A stretch of 64,000 nucleotides of DNA from Bugula neritina (lineage: Eukaryota; Bryozoa; Gymnolaemata; Cheilostomatida; Bugulidae), in contig OZ037767.1 of assembly GCA_964035545.1 (NCBI GenBank), positions 16,853,581 through 16,917,580 of the forward strand. The letters run 5' to 3'. This document shows positions 9,795 to 22,426 of the stretch, one piece after another. A program made the translations under genes and the position numbers. Positions within the stretch are counted from its first letter, which is position 1. Each line of letters opens with the position of its first letter. The notes under the pieces are model-generated. The model saw nothing but the letters and a program-made list of their open reading frames with translations. It searched no databases and was not told the origin of the DNA.

Positions 9795-12700
9795 TCAGTT
9801 TACTGAGATGGTATACTGTTCTTGCAGTGAGACCTCGATCTTTTTTGGAGTGAAAACTAGCTCTGAGTTCATTTTAGTCCTTCCACAGAGAAAAAATTGC
9901 GCAGACCTAAGAGGACTCCATTCACCATTAGCCATGTACGCCAGGCTGCGCGAGAAATGGCAATAAAAGTTGTAGTGGCAAGTAGTTTTAGAGTTATATA
10001 ACACAATGCAGGGGTCATTCATCTTGTATTTTGTATATAGGTTATTTCTTGCATTCTGTATATAGGTCACATGTTGTATATAGGTCACATCTGCTTGCCA
10101 ATGTGGACGTCGAAGCAGGTGTTGAGGTTTATGTGCACATAATGACTACGATGTAATAAACCTATGGCTTCACATTTGATCTCGATTTGTCTGTAAGAAA
10201 ATTCAGATTGCATGTGCCGTCTTACTTTTACTAGTAGTATCATATCGATATTTTCTAATTCTTTGCTTTTCCACAATCAGGTTGGTTTTTACTTGCATAA
10301 TATACTAGTGCTCTGAAGTCACAGTTTAAATGAAATAATTTTAAAAGATGCGACGTCTGACCAATTAAATGTAGGTTTTTGTGATAAACAGATATATGTA
10401 ATTATATCAACAGTTTACCCAACATCCACCAGCCATGCTTGGGCGACTGTGGAATTTCCTCACTGGTGATAAAGATGCACTTCTGAGTCAGACCAGTTGA
10501 TAATTGTTTCTTTCTAAACCATTGCTATACCATGCATAAATTGTTAAAAATCTCTTACTCATATACGATGGATGGATCAAATTGCCATTCAACTGCACAA
10601 TTATGATACTGTCATGCACAAAAGTAGGTCACCACCTATTAATGTAAAGTTGCAAATCACCCCCATATAAGGTACTGTATTTAGGCGTATCCAAAGGAAA
10701 TATATGCAACACTGCTGCAGGCTGCATATTGTAACATCCATTCTGTTTTTATTTCAGCTCTGCTCAAAGCACCTGCTTAAGTGCAACCAGCCCTGGGGGT
10801 GTGCATAAACTTGTTAGTGTAAAAAACACTGCCAGCCACTCCAATCTTGCAAAGCCCTTTTCTTAAAAGCAAGGGTAAAAATTTAAACTGTACTATAAGT
10901 ATTGATTGCTAATACCAAAGGTATAAAATGCATGCTGAAAATGATATCCGTTCTACTCCTATCTCGGTTTTTGAAGAGCGAAACCCCAATCTTCTTCAAA
11001 GTGAGACCTGGCTCAGAGTTTAATCTGGTCGTTCCATAGAGCCAGAAATCTCGTGGACCCAAGATGTATGCTGAAAATTGTTTCCGTTTTCACACGGTGA
11101 AACCACAATCTTCTTCAAAGTGAGACCTAGATCACAGTTTACTCTGATCATTTTACAGATGAAAAAATCTTGTAGACCCAGGACGCCCCTCACAATCAGT
11201 CCTGCTAGCCGGGCTACTCGAGAAAAGTCAGTAACAGAAGTGGTGTCGGCAATTAGTTTCATAGACTTAAAATTTACATAACACAATACAGGAATCATTT
11301 ATATCATGTTGTACCCTGCATATAAGTCACATCTAGTTACCACTGTGGATGCGGAGACAGGAGTTGAGAGGCCAAGTTAGAATTGTGCTGAGCAGCTCCC
11401 TAATGCATTTAACTGCGCGCCTTTATCTGGGAGACAAGGTTTTAGAAATGGTGGGAAATTGTAGTAAATTCAGGTTAACAGGTCAGGACGTTGATTAGAG
11501 TACTGTAGGTAACTATTATAGTAGCGTTTTACATCATTATTACATCATAATATATCATGTGATACATTTAATGTTGCTATCCTTATTACAATAAACTATT
11601 GTCATAAGTTATAATATTTAGTTGTAGGGCCTGCACGTATAAATGCAAAGCAGAGATCACCCATGTGGCTATAACTTTCAACAAAAACCTAGACACCTAA
11701 TAAACATTCAAAGAATTGCGTTTGAAAATCAATATGGGCAATTTACTATGCCCATCGTACCTGTAAACATCCGTACACACATTTTTATTGGCAAATAGCT
11801 CACACCTGCACACCAATGTGAACATTGAGACAAGAGTTGTAAGATTCTGTAGGACATTTGCCAATCGGCCTGTTAAGTGCATTCAACCAATTGTTTCTGA
11901 GAAAAGCAACTCCGAGAATTGTTAGAATATTGTAGCAAATTCAAGCTGGTTGAATGTTATATAAAACAATACAACACGTTTATATCCTAATGCAGCCGAA
12001 GCCCAGTCCCCCAGCAGTCAAGAAAAATTGTTGCAGGGAACAAATGTTCATTTTGACAATACCCTAAGCAGCCGCGAGCCGAGCAGCAAAGACGTTGCTG
12101 TACAACATGAGACAGCGCATGGAGTCCTGCGGTGGTGAGTTCAGCAGCCTGTCCCATGCAGTCATCTGTGCCCATGGAAATGCCTTTGCTCTGCCAATGT
12201 TATACTGTTTGGAGCAGCAAACAGGTTTGTAAGGAACTATCATACTAACATTTCACATAATAATTACATCATATTATGAGATATATTGCATGGTACGCGA
12301 TCTTAATTACAATGCATTATTGCCATTATTAATATTATTATAATGAATATTTACTATTAGTATTATGCATTTTTAGTTGTTTCACAAATCCTATTGTTTC
12401 CATCAGTTTTCAAGGATTTATGTGATTGCCATCCACAGTATACAATTAGAAAATGTGACTGGAAAAGTCACTTAGCTGGACACAAAAGAGGCTTTCGGAG
12501 AAAAAAAAGAAAATGTGAAAAAGACTACTCTGAAAAATGCTATAGTCAACACTTTGATGCTCTCTATAAAGCATTATTATGCTATCACTAGAATAGGAAA
12601 TTAGCCAACACAGTGAGTGAAGAGCACGGCAACAAGTGCTGCTTCAGATGTTACTAGCAGTTGAAGTGTCACCATTCTTTAGGAATAAAAGAACCGAAAG

Positions 12701-14115
12701 CCACTAATTTTAAGGAGTCATTCTATCCTGAGCAGAGGTAACAAAGTTACACTTTATTATATGCACTGTTTTCTACTACCAGTGATATAAAATATATACA
12801 GGGTATATGCTGAAAATCAATTATCCTGCTCTCAATCCATATCTGCATATGTATGCTGTGAAACCTGATTGTTTCTTAAAGTAAAAACTAGCTCAAATAA
12901 TGACTGATGTGAAAACTGGGCTTGAAAAACAGACGAGTGTGTCAAACACAACCAAAAACCTAAATGAAAGCTTGCAACTTGTCAACTATCAGAAAGAAGG
13001 AGAACAAGAAGAGCCAAAATTTATATCAAAAACCTCTTTTGCCACAACATGAAAAAACTCACTTCCCAGCTTGTTATCTATCCAGGTATTGCTCGTTTCA
13101 TAAAATAGGGTCCCTATTTGAGCATCTAACACTAGCAAGCTAATCTCATGTTTTCATAAATTACAGAAGCTATTTCATGTGTCGTAGGGTATTTTTTTGC
13201 AAAATGTTTAAAACTGTACCACTCTTTCTCTCTTAAATTATTTGCAGATGTGAAACACCCGCGAATTATATGAGATGTTGACAAGCACAAGCCTTGTTGG
13301 TGGCCAAAGAGCCAAAGGTTTGACACACCGTGGAAGATTAAAGATAAGAGAAGATGATGTGTAAATGTCATGAGATGAAAAGTATCAGTTAACTATGTTT
13401 CAGTAACATCATCTATTTCTAAGCAATGCATAGTAAGCAGTGTAAAGATAATCTATGCAAGTTTTAATATGTTTAATCAATGTGCTTATCGAAAACAAAG
13501 CACACTGGAAATTCTTACTAGTGCTTTAAAATGGTAAGAAGTAAGTTTTGAAAGGAACTTCCCATTTTATATCATTCCCCTGCAAAAGATATTCCCAATA
13601 TTAACAATTGACAAAGTATTCAAATTTTGTTGTTATTGCAGTCAAATTAAAGACTTGATTAAAGTGATTTGTATGACGCATGCATTTCTTTTATGCAAAA
13701 TTACTTTTCACTTTTATACTCATGGTTGTAGTATACTTGTAAAAGTCTTTTATATTGCTTTGTGAATAGTGGTATTCATTTAAAGCCAATGCTTTTTGAA
13801 CTAGTAAAATAAACTTGGTATTGAATTAATCTTGTAAAAACCAATTATTTTGTTTCATTATGCAATCATTTGAATTGTCTGCTTCATTCTAGATGCATTA
13901 ATCTAAGTCTAACTGTTGGGTCATACCACAGTAAAAAACTTAAATTTTTGTTTAAAAGTTCTTTATAATGTGCTAGATGTAGCACAAAGGTTTCTTGTTA
14001 GACGTGCACTGATCAGGAGACCCAGCGCATCCAACTTCATAACTCTGAAAAAATCAACCCCCTGAAGAGGTAACAAAATTGTGCTGACAATGCACTGAGC
14101 TACCTGTCAGTTTAC
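9795..14115 (+). pseudogene. 4.3-kb unit of exon relics, left copy 2
   Basis: Tandem repeat of the preceding unit, with the same lesions. Relics include P 9827-9958 (same 1-nt loss), F 10413-10496 (ATG 10435, same donor loss), SAQ 10758-10874, P-like 10977-11060 and 11097-11233, E5-like 11989-12225 and the Cys/His block 12401-12500. Shared damage shows that the unit was already a pseudogene when it was doubled. The right arm has only one copy. Confidence 0.7.
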
Positions 14116-14147
14116 TGAGATGGTATACTGTTCTTGCAGTGAGACCT

Positions 14148-15937
14148 CGATCTTTTTTGGAGTGAAAACTAGCTCTGAGTTCATTTTAGTCCTTCCACAG
14201 AGAAAAAATTGCGCAGACCCAGGAGGACTCTATTCACCATTAGCCATGTACGCCGGGCTGCGCGAGAAATGTGAGTAAAAGTTGTAGTGGCAAGTAATTT
14301 TAGAGTTATATAACACAATGCAGGGGTCATGCATCTATCTTGTAAATAGGTTATATCTTATATCCTGTATATAGGTCACATGTCGTATATAGGTTACATC
14401 TGCTTACCAATTTGCACGTCAAAGCAGGTGCTATAGTTTCCCGTCAGACATGCGCTGATCAGACGACTTAGTATACCCAAGTTTCTGTCTCTAAAGAAAT
14501 CAACTCCATGAAGAGGTAAAAAAAGTGTGCTGACAATGCACTGAGCTACCTGTCAGTTTACTGAAATGGTATACTGTTCTTGCAGTAAGACCTCAATCTT
14601 TTTCAGAGTAAAAACTAGCTCTGAGTTTACTTTAGTCATTCCACCGAGAAAAAAATTGCGCAGACCCAGGAGGACTCCATTCACCATTAGCCATGTACGC
14701 CGAGCCGCGCAAGAAATGGGAGTAAAAGTTGTAGTGACAAGTATTTTTAGAGTTATATAACACAATGCAGGGGTCATCAATATTTAATGATCTTGTATAT
14801 AGGTTATATCTTGTATCTTGTATATAGGCCACATCTTGTATCTTGTTTATATGTCATGCCATGTGTCCCGTATGTAGGTTACATTTTGTATCCTGTATAT
14901 AGGTCACATGTTGTATATAGGTCACATCTGCTTGCCAATGTGGACGTCGAAGCAGGTGTTGAGGTTTATGTGCACATAATGATTATGATGTAATAAACCT
15001 ATGGCTTCACATTTGATCTCGATTTGTCTGTAAGAGAATCCTTTTTGCTGTCTTACTATTAGTATTATATCGATATTTCTAATTCTTTGCTTTTCCACAG
15101 TCCGGTTGGTTTTTACTTGCATATACTAGTGCTCTGAAGTTACAGTTTAAATGAAATAATTTTAAAAGATGCAACTTTTAATCAATTAAATAAAGGTTTT
15201 TGTGATAAACAGATATATGTAATTATATTAACAGTTTACCCAACATCCACCAGCCATGCTTGGGCGACTGTGGAATTTCCTCACTGGTGAAGAAGATGCA
15301 CCTCACAGACAGACCAGGTCAGAATTGTCTTCTTCCTAAACCATTGTTTTACAATGTGGTGAAATAATCAAAATCTTCAGTTATTTATGAGGAATAAAAT
15401 AAGCTGCAGTTTAAACAAGCTAGTAGTTGGCATAAATTTCTATAATATAGCATGAGTACCTCTATATTTCATAGATGTTTGGGGAAAGGGTTATGATTTA
15501 TATCCTAGCAAATAAAGCTTGTGTTCAGCTATGTATGTTGTCATGTGATCAAAATGCTAGTAAGACACCACAAGTTAATGTAGACCTCTAGACCAACTCT
15601 CATATGACACTGCTGTATCTGGGAGTAACATAGTAAACATAACACTGCTGCAGGCTGTGTATTGTTACATTCATTCTCTCTTCACTTCAGCTCTGCTCAA
15701 AGCACTTGCTCTGTTGCAACCAGCTATGGGAGCGTGCATCACTCATTTGGAGAGTGCGTTTCTTGTGCCCAGAGATAGGAAAGTTTTGTGTTATATAGGT
15801 TGAGTGCTTGTATCAAATGAATAAATTTTATACCGAAAAGTATTTATGTTTTCACGCAGTGAAACCTCAATCTCGCTCAGAGTGAGACCCAGGACACCCT
15901 TCACCATCAATCTTGTTCGCCGGGCTACTCGAGAAAG
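14148..15937 (+). pseudogene. P-G-P-G cassette pair followed by nearly intact F, SAQ and short P exons
   Basis: P 14148-14273 has lost one A and is out of frame. G 14394-14515 has an in-frame TAG. P 14587-14718 is open (VIPPRKKLRRPRRTPFTIS) but its donor has become GGAGTA. G is cut at about 14972 by a junction to upstream sequence. Then comes a better copy: F 15234-15317 (ATG 15256, good donor), SAQ 15691-15774 (open, 84 nt, donor changed from GT to AT) and a short P 15860-15937 (open, 78 nt, in-frame loss of 54 nt, donor GTGATT). No downstream exons follow, so this is a truncated gene. The twin is at 62032-62738. Confidence 0.65.
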
Positions 15938-16362
15938 GTGATTACCCAAAGTTCTGACAGCAAGTCGTTTTAAGGTGGTTTAAAGACAGGAGTTTAGAGG
16001 TCCAGTTAGACTTCTGCAGATTATTTTCCTCAATAGATTCAATTGCTTATTTTTTGAGAAAGGTCCCAGAAAAGGTAGGAAACTGTCGTAATTAACTTCA
16101 GGTCAACAGGTCAGGTCTGTTTTTAGAGCAATATTAGTAGCTATCATTAAATTGGCATTTTACATTATCATTACATGGTATTACATCAGTGTTACAGTAA
16201 CTATTACTTTATCATTATTACAATGCATTGCGGCCATTAGTTATATTATTACAATAAATTTTTGCCATCATTATTATATATTATCAGTTGTATTACATAT
16301 TCTATACTGCACCTCTTCCCTTCTCCAGAAGTTATGATTGCCCTCCACAGCATACAATCGGA

Positions 16363-17300
16363 AAGTGAAAATGAAAATTTGCAATAGAAAAAAGAAAAAC
16401 ATGACAAATAATTTCGAATATTTCAAGTATTGCAAAACCTTTATAGTACAATGCTTTAGCATGCACAGATTCGGCAGCAATTATCATATTATTTGCAAAT
16501 GTCTAAAGTTAGTTTGTATAACTGTTTTTAATTACACTCCAAATATAACTCTTATAGCGATTGTGGTATCCAAGGTGCATGTATACATATTTACATGGCT
16601 AAAAGCTAGAGCAGTGACGCAAAGGATGCTTAAATAATTGTAAAAATATTTGACTTTTGCTGACAAATGCAGGCAACACTAAAAAGTATCCCGCATACAG
16701 ATTTTTTGATCGTTGGAATGTTGGTGATGTCTACTCACTAAATTGGCTGTTGTGATAAAAATTGAAATATTTAGTAAGCTGTGTGCTGATTAGATCTCCC
16801 AATGCATTAGCAATGAGCTTTTTGTCTATAAAGCATGCATTTTCAGAAAAAGTGGAAAGTTGGAATAAGTTTAAATTGATGCAATTTAATGCTCACATGT
16901 TTAAATTGGTAATTATGTTACATGTATACTTGAAAGTGTGTTTTGAATGAGACGAGTTATGTTGTTGACAGCTCTGACCCCAGGTTTGAACATATCTTTT
17001 CAAACTTTCAACAAACTTATAATGAGTCTTTTAGTAAATACGTGGAGCGACGGCCTTTTGTTGCTACATGAGACTATGACCTGCCGTTCTCAGCTACTAA
17101 ATGTAGTTTAACAGCTTGTCTCAGCCAATTCTATTTAATGTTAATGTTTATTTGTCATTATCTTTGTTATCTTTATATAAAATATACTGATCTTGTAACC
17201 TATAAAAAACATCAACTGCACAAAAGTAACACTAATCTAATACTTGAGCAGTTTTTTTTTTCAACTGAAATAAAGTTATCAAAAATGCAAAGTTTGAAAG
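16363..17300 (+). other. AT-rich stretch without recognised genes
   Basis: Left-arm homology ends here. Short ORFs (the longest 99 codons) show no known motif and have AT-biased composition. I see no splice-framed exon series. Confidence 0.5.
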
Positions 17301-17319
17301 TAGGGCTAGAGTAAAACGC

Positions 17320-17960
17320 CCATGTAACACTAACACTCAGAGTAACAGTAAATGTAGCTGACAATCTGAATGACTTTGCTCGTAAGTAATACTAACAGTA
17401 TTAGTAGTATAAATACTTATAGTTATAAAAGCATTAGTAACACTAATACTGACTTTATTATTACTAATAGTAATTGTAATAGATCACTTGATGTAATACT
17501 AATAGTTTTATATAAATACTACTAATAATGTTAGACTTAGTATTACTGTATCAATTAGTATTAGCACATTGCTGATTGCTATTTCAATTTGTATTAAGCA
17601 TTTATTATTACCAAATTAATAAATATTAATATAATTATAATACTAATAGTATCAGTAATAGTAAATTCTAAATAATTAATAAACAATAACTGAATAAGTA
17701 ATTCATGATGATGATCACTGATGGTTGTTTCAGTTTATATTAAGCTTTACCTAACAGTAAATGTAATACCAATTACCAAAAATCAAAATCCAATAATCAT
17801 TAATGACAATATTAAAATTCAATACTAATACTAATAGGAATGATAGTAATTATATTAACTAATAAATAAAAATACTAACACTGAGTAATACTAATAGTAA
17901 TACTAATAATAATTATAATATTAATAGTAATACAAAAACTTGCATCACTATCAGTAGTAG
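17320..17960 (+). repeat. Degenerate TAATAC/TAATAG simple-repeat field
   Basis: Many interrupted runs of TACTAATAG, TAATACTAATAG and AATAGTAATA on an AT-rich background. It is a decayed microsatellite with no coding content. Confidence 0.7.
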
Positions 17961-18850
17961 CATAAAAAATAAAGATTAAGTGCAGATTCACTTGCTACTT
18001 TAAATTAGGCATTTATGAACTATCTCTATACTTATAGTTATTTATATTATTATATGTATTATAATTATTATTATTGTGAATATGATTAATTAATATTTAT
18101 ATTACTCATTAATCATTATGAAAATTTATATTTATTATAAAATTAAATTCAAATTGACAACCAGAAAAAAAGCAAATATATAGAAAATAATAACTACAAC
18201 TAATTGACTGGTAATATTACAAACCGTGTTGAACTAAAATCGATGATCTTAGAGGATGCTCAAGTAGCTAAAGCCTGAATAAACAACAACGCTCATAGTA
18301 CGAAGTGAGAGCCTCATGGCCATTCTGATTCTTGCTCGTCGCTCAGTAGCCCGCTTTTTGTTGCAGACGACAGTCAGTCACGTGATAGCATTTTGTGCCC
18401 GTTCGTTATAGGAAGACAATTCTCAAAACTATCTGCGCGGACTAGTTATCTGCAGACTGCTTCATCCTGTTAACTATATTAATATAAATATTATATGCTA
18501 GAATTTCATGTTAATTTATATTGGTATTCATGTTCTAAATTTTATATATTTTACGGGTAAAAGCAGGTTGTCCTTTTTTGGAGTTAGGTTACTTTATGTA
18601 ATACCTACTGCAATTGGTAAAGTTATTTATTATTGAGTGTTTGCTAAAGAGAAAGTAGCAACATTTACATTATGTGATAGCTGATTATCCTTATCATTAT
18701 CATTATGATTATGATATTGATTATTAAAAATAAAATATTATTATTCATATTGTTATTTTCATTTATATTGATATAATTATTATAAAATTACATCTAACAA
18801 TAATTATAATGGCATTAGTTGAACAATTTCTGTTAACTTTGCCCTTAGAG
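17961..18850 (+). other. Non-coding; GC-richer island at about 18260-18480
   Basis: Mostly AT-rich sequence without ORFs. 18260-18480 is richer in G+C (for example TCGTCGCTCAGTAGCCCGC) and may be a fragment of a mobile element or of the LINE 5' end. I could not identify it. Confidence 0.3.
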
Positions 18851-18854
18851 TGAC

Positions 18855-18945
18855 AGCCATACTAATACTAATACTAATAGTAATACTAATACTAATAGTA
18901 ATAGTAATAGTCATACTGTCATAGTAATACTGATACTGTGATAGT
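18855..18945 (+). repeat. ACTAATACTAATAG microsatellite
   Basis: About 70-90 bp of near-perfect ACTAAT/AGTAAT hexamer and trimer repeats, related to the field at 17320-17960. Confidence 0.75.
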
Positions 18946-19188
18946 CATTTGGAAAACTGCTAAACCACAAATTAGGGATTACGGACAGTGGTGTCATGGC
19001 GATCGGACGCTAAATTTTTATGATTTGAGTTCTTTACCAAATTTGGTTCAAAATAATACATAATTAGGGATAGCCTGTAGTTTAAAAATATTTTTCAAGC
19101 ATTTATAGGTACCAGAGTATTTACGAAATTATTCAAATAATTCAATTAATTTATACAATTTATTTTACACTGCCACCACCGTACCAAG

Positions 19189-20198
19189 ATGACCAAAAGT
19201 AAAAAAATAGAATCTCGGCCAGTGAACTCTAAATCAAAACGGCTTGGAGATGGGCAGGCCGATAATAGGGGTAGCAACATTGATATCAGTAGTAACCATG
19301 AGGAAAGATGTGCCACATGCAATGAGATAGATTGCACTTTCCAAGGGACGAACAACAGGTAAATCAAGGTTCTCACTAAGTGGATTACCTGTGATCTCTG
19401 CAACCAATGGTACCATGGAATATGCCAGGACCTGCAGCCAGCTGATGTATCGTGTATAACTAAGTTGGCAGAGAAAGGCATGAGCTGGAAGTGCAGTGAC
19501 TGCAGAGATAAAACAGAAAACAGCCTATAAGGAGAGAGTCTAACACAGCCCATGACTCAAAAATCAACACAGCAGATTGACAACATAGAGAGGATAGTGA
19601 AGGAAATTGCTGAACAAAGCCATAAATTAAGTGAGATGGAACAGAAATGGTCTGATGTCGTCAAGCAAAATCTTGAGAACATTGACAAAAATAAACAGAT
19701 TGCTGCAGATGCAAAAACATTGATAGTAAAGAGTCACCAACTGAGGGAAGAAGAGAGTAGAAAGAGCAATGCTATCGTTACCGGGGTCACTGAAAAAGAT
19801 GGTAAAACCTCAATGGAGCAGATACAAGAACTAATGAGAATGGAATGTTTTACCAAAACCAACTCACCAACTCAGGCTTTTAGGCTAGGAAAAAAACAGA
19901 AAATGATGTACACAAACGTCCAATCAAGGTGAGATTTGAGAATGAGCGATCGAAATGGGAGTTCGTTAAAAGGTTCAACAATCAAATACTGAGAGAACAG
20001 GGTATTTACTGCAGACTTGATGAAAGCAAAGAAATCCGAAATCAACAATTCCAGCTGAAAAAGGAAGCTAACAGGCTTAGAGAAGAAAATACATCTATAG
20101 CATATCAAGTGAGAGACATGCAAATACAAGAAAAGCAAGCCTCGGGGGAATGGAAAGTGATGGAACAAGTCCAACAAAAGAGAGTGGCGGAATGCTGA
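19189..20198 (+). pseudogene. LINE ORF1 (PHD finger and coiled coil), broken
   Basis: From ATG 19189 the frame shows a full PHD-type zinc set: CATC, then CDLC, WYHGIC and WKCSDC. TAA stops at 19360 and 19528 interrupt it. The same frame reopens at 19552 with a charged coiled coil (ERIVKEIAEQSHKLSEMEQK). Near 19929 the reading passes to another frame, which carries RFENERSKWEFVKRFNNQ, resembling the RNA-binding domain of LINE ORF1 proteins. Two stops and one frameshift make it non-functional. The product would have bound element RNA. Confidence 0.7.
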
Positions 20199-20611
20199 AA
20201 GTATTCCTCGCCAACACTAGATCTGTTAAAGGTAAAATCACTGAACTGCAATTTCTCACCACAGATTCTGACATAATTTGTTTCACTGAAACACACCTAG
20301 ATGACACAATACCTAATAGCAGTATTCTACCAATCAAGAACAAAACAGTATTTCGTCGTGATAGCAACATTTGTGGGGGTGGAGTTATGAGGGCTGTATG
20401 TGACCGTTTAAATCCCAAACTAGTAGATCTTAGTGAGTATAGGGAAGAGGTGGTAGCAGTGAAAATTCAACCAAGAATGGTCATCTGCTGTTACTACAGA
20501 CCCTATGTACATCTCTCCAACACAGATGTTATAAATGATATTTTGGATTACCTACAAAGAGAGTATCAAAAGCACACTATTTTGTTTGTTGGGGACTTCC
20601 TCATTGGATGA
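20150..20611 (+). pseudogene. LINE ORF2 N-terminal part: apurinic-type endonuclease fragment
   Basis: The reading frame carries the blocks expected of the endonuclease/exonuclease/phosphatase fold of non-LTR elements: NTRSVKGKITELQ, then DIICFTETHLDD with the catalytic Glu in TETHL, then CCYYRP and LFVGDF. It stops at 20611 just after the GDF block, so the C-terminal endonuclease motifs and the RT core are lost. The ORF2 start overlaps the end of ORF1, a usual arrangement. The enzyme nicks target DNA. Confidence 0.72.
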
Positions 20612-20734
20612 CTGTAAAAAATTTCAGCGAAACCTGGGCTCTCGTAGTACTTGGTTGGAAAAGTAGAAATTGTCATGCAACATCTTCAAGAGCAGGATAA
20701 TCAGCTTCAACTCTAAGAACGATACTCCCCAATA

Positions 20735-21141
20735 CAAGCTTATTTGATTAGTGTTGGATCATGTTGACTCAACAAAATACCTTGGTGTAACATTGCAATC
20801 AGACTGTAAATTTGACCAGCACATCCTAAAGAAGGCATAAAAACATGCACTGTACTGGGGCCCCCAAAGGAGCAAAGCTTATTGACTAAAAAGCCCTCCG
20901 TCTCCCACACTTGGAATATGCCAGAGCAGCCGGAGACACATCCAGCAAGCACCATATGAGTATAATGGAAAATGTACAAGCAGATGCTCTGCGTTTTATC
21001 AGTAACACCAAAAAAAGAACTTACATTCTTGAGGAAATTAAAAAACTGTTTTTGGATTCACTTGATCTAAGAAGAAAAAACCGACGCATCAGCCTTCTTC
21101 TAAAAATGTTGTCTATAAGGAAAAACAACATCCAACTCTGA
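20735..21141 (+). pseudogene. LINE ORF2 C-terminal remnant (RT thumb and tail)
   Basis: The + strand shows VDSTKYLGVTLQSDCKFDQH at about 20758-20820, a hallmark following the RT palm in CR1/jockey-type elements. It is interrupted by stops, then comes LEYARAAGDTSSKHH, VQADALRFISN and LDLRRKNRRISLLLKML, the usual RT tail. The order and spacing fit ORF2 with the RT core deleted. Confidence 0.7.
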
Positions 21142-21660
21142 GTGCTGTCTATGATGATTTTCTGAATCAGCGGACCACAAGCACTGTGTAGACTGGATCT
21201 CAGGTTTCAGGACTCCCCAGATCAGTTAGAGCAAACAAGAATGGATATTTTTATAGTTTTCTCCCAAGAATGATAAGATATATGAGAATCAGCACTGATT
21301 GAGTGACTTTTCCAGAGCATTCAATAACTGTAAATCATACACAGACGAGCTGGTTAGCCTGTTTAGTTAATCTGCACAAGAATTTTAACATTATTTAAAA
21401 TACTGCTCAAGTACTGACAACTTATTTTCTATATGCGACAAAACCCTTCTTCCCTCTAGGGAGGTTCAGTGTGGGGATAACATCGGCAGACAGGTATCAA
21501 CAGGTATTTTTCCAACTAGTCTCAACATTGTTATTGTGGGTGCTCCTGATGATTTCTAATCAGTCAATATTGACCTATTAATTTTGATTTGCTTCTAATT
21601 TCACTGTACAAAGTAGGAGTAAATCAATATTCTAATTTATGGTGCCTGTTTATTTAATAA

Positions 21661-22426
21661 ACTTTGTGACACCTTGACAAAACTTTGCACCTTTTCAAGT
21701 CTGTCAAGCCTAAAATATAATTATTGATGTTGTTAAGGTTTTGATAGTATCAATATGTGCTTTATGACATTGTAAATTAGCACTATAGCTAGATTAGTAT
21801 GTAGTACTAATTACCACTAGATAAGTTAGTACAAATTAGCACTATGACTAAGTGAATTAGTAATGATTTAAATATATTTGTAAAGACAGACAATACCTGC
21901 TAAAGATGTCAAATGAAATTTACCTTCTATTGTATGCTGAGATAAAAATCAAAGCTATGCTCACAACCTTGAAAATTGGATTGATTTTATGTATTTTGTT
22001 ATTTGTTTAGTATTTTAATAATAATTGTTCTTGAATTTAATAATACTAACAATTTTAAATATTGTAGCATTCTTGAAATAGTTCATTAATTTTATTCTTA
22101 AAATCTTGGAATTTCTTGTAAGAAATACTATCCAATGAGGACTGAGAAATTTCTTGTGCACATAATGATTATGATGTAATAAACCAATTGCTTCACATTT
22201 GATCTCGATTATAAGAAAATTCAGATTGCATGTGCCATCTTACTATTTTCTCATTCCTCACTTCTCCACAGTCAGGTTGGTTTTTACTTGCATATACTAG
22301 TGCTCTGAAGTCACAGTTTAAATGAAATAATTTTAAAAGATGCAACTTTTAATCAATTAAATAAAGGTTTTTGTGACAAACAGATATATGTAATTATATT
22401 AACAGTTTACCCAACATCCACCAGCC
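21661..22426 (+). other. Upstream region of the intact gene; second half shared with the arms
   Basis: 21661-22150 is AT-rich and without ORFs. From about 22150 the sequence matches 14975-15255, 5840-6126, 10140-10434 and 61770-62053, the region before each F exon. Conserved pieces include TGTGCACATAATGATTATGA, CTTCACATTTGATCTCGAT and CCACAGTCAGGTTGG. It may hold the promoter and 5' untranslated exon. AACAG/TTTACC at 22401-22406 is a plausible acceptor. A TAA in frame just before it supports the ATG at 22427. Confidence 0.5.

Larger units (their letters stand above)
2526..16362 (+). repeat. Left arm of a large direct repeat (segmental duplication)
   Basis: This arm matches 51873-63170 in the same orientation, with only scattered mismatches and small indels where I compared the two by eye. 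2526-5522 pairs with 51873-54888. 5523-9794 and 9795-14115 both pair with 54889-59130. 14550-16362 pairs with 61430-63170. The content is a series of decayed copies of the first exons of the gene at 22427-32984. The homology stops at 16362, shortly after CATACAATCGGAAAGTG. The stretches between listed relic exons are intron-like and hold no other gene I can see. Confidence 0.85.
19189..21660 (+). mobile_element. CR1-like non-LTR retrotransposon, internally deleted
   Basis: ORF1 remains (PHD finger plus coiled coil), then the start of ORF2 (endonuclease), then the tail of ORF2. The catalytic reverse transcriptase core is missing between about 20611 and 20740. PHD fingers in ORF1 are known from some CR1-like elements. 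The element ends near TTTATTTAATAAACTTTG at about 21650. I saw no target-site duplication. It lies just upstream of the intact gene and is absent from the equivalent place in the two arms. Confidence 0.75.
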
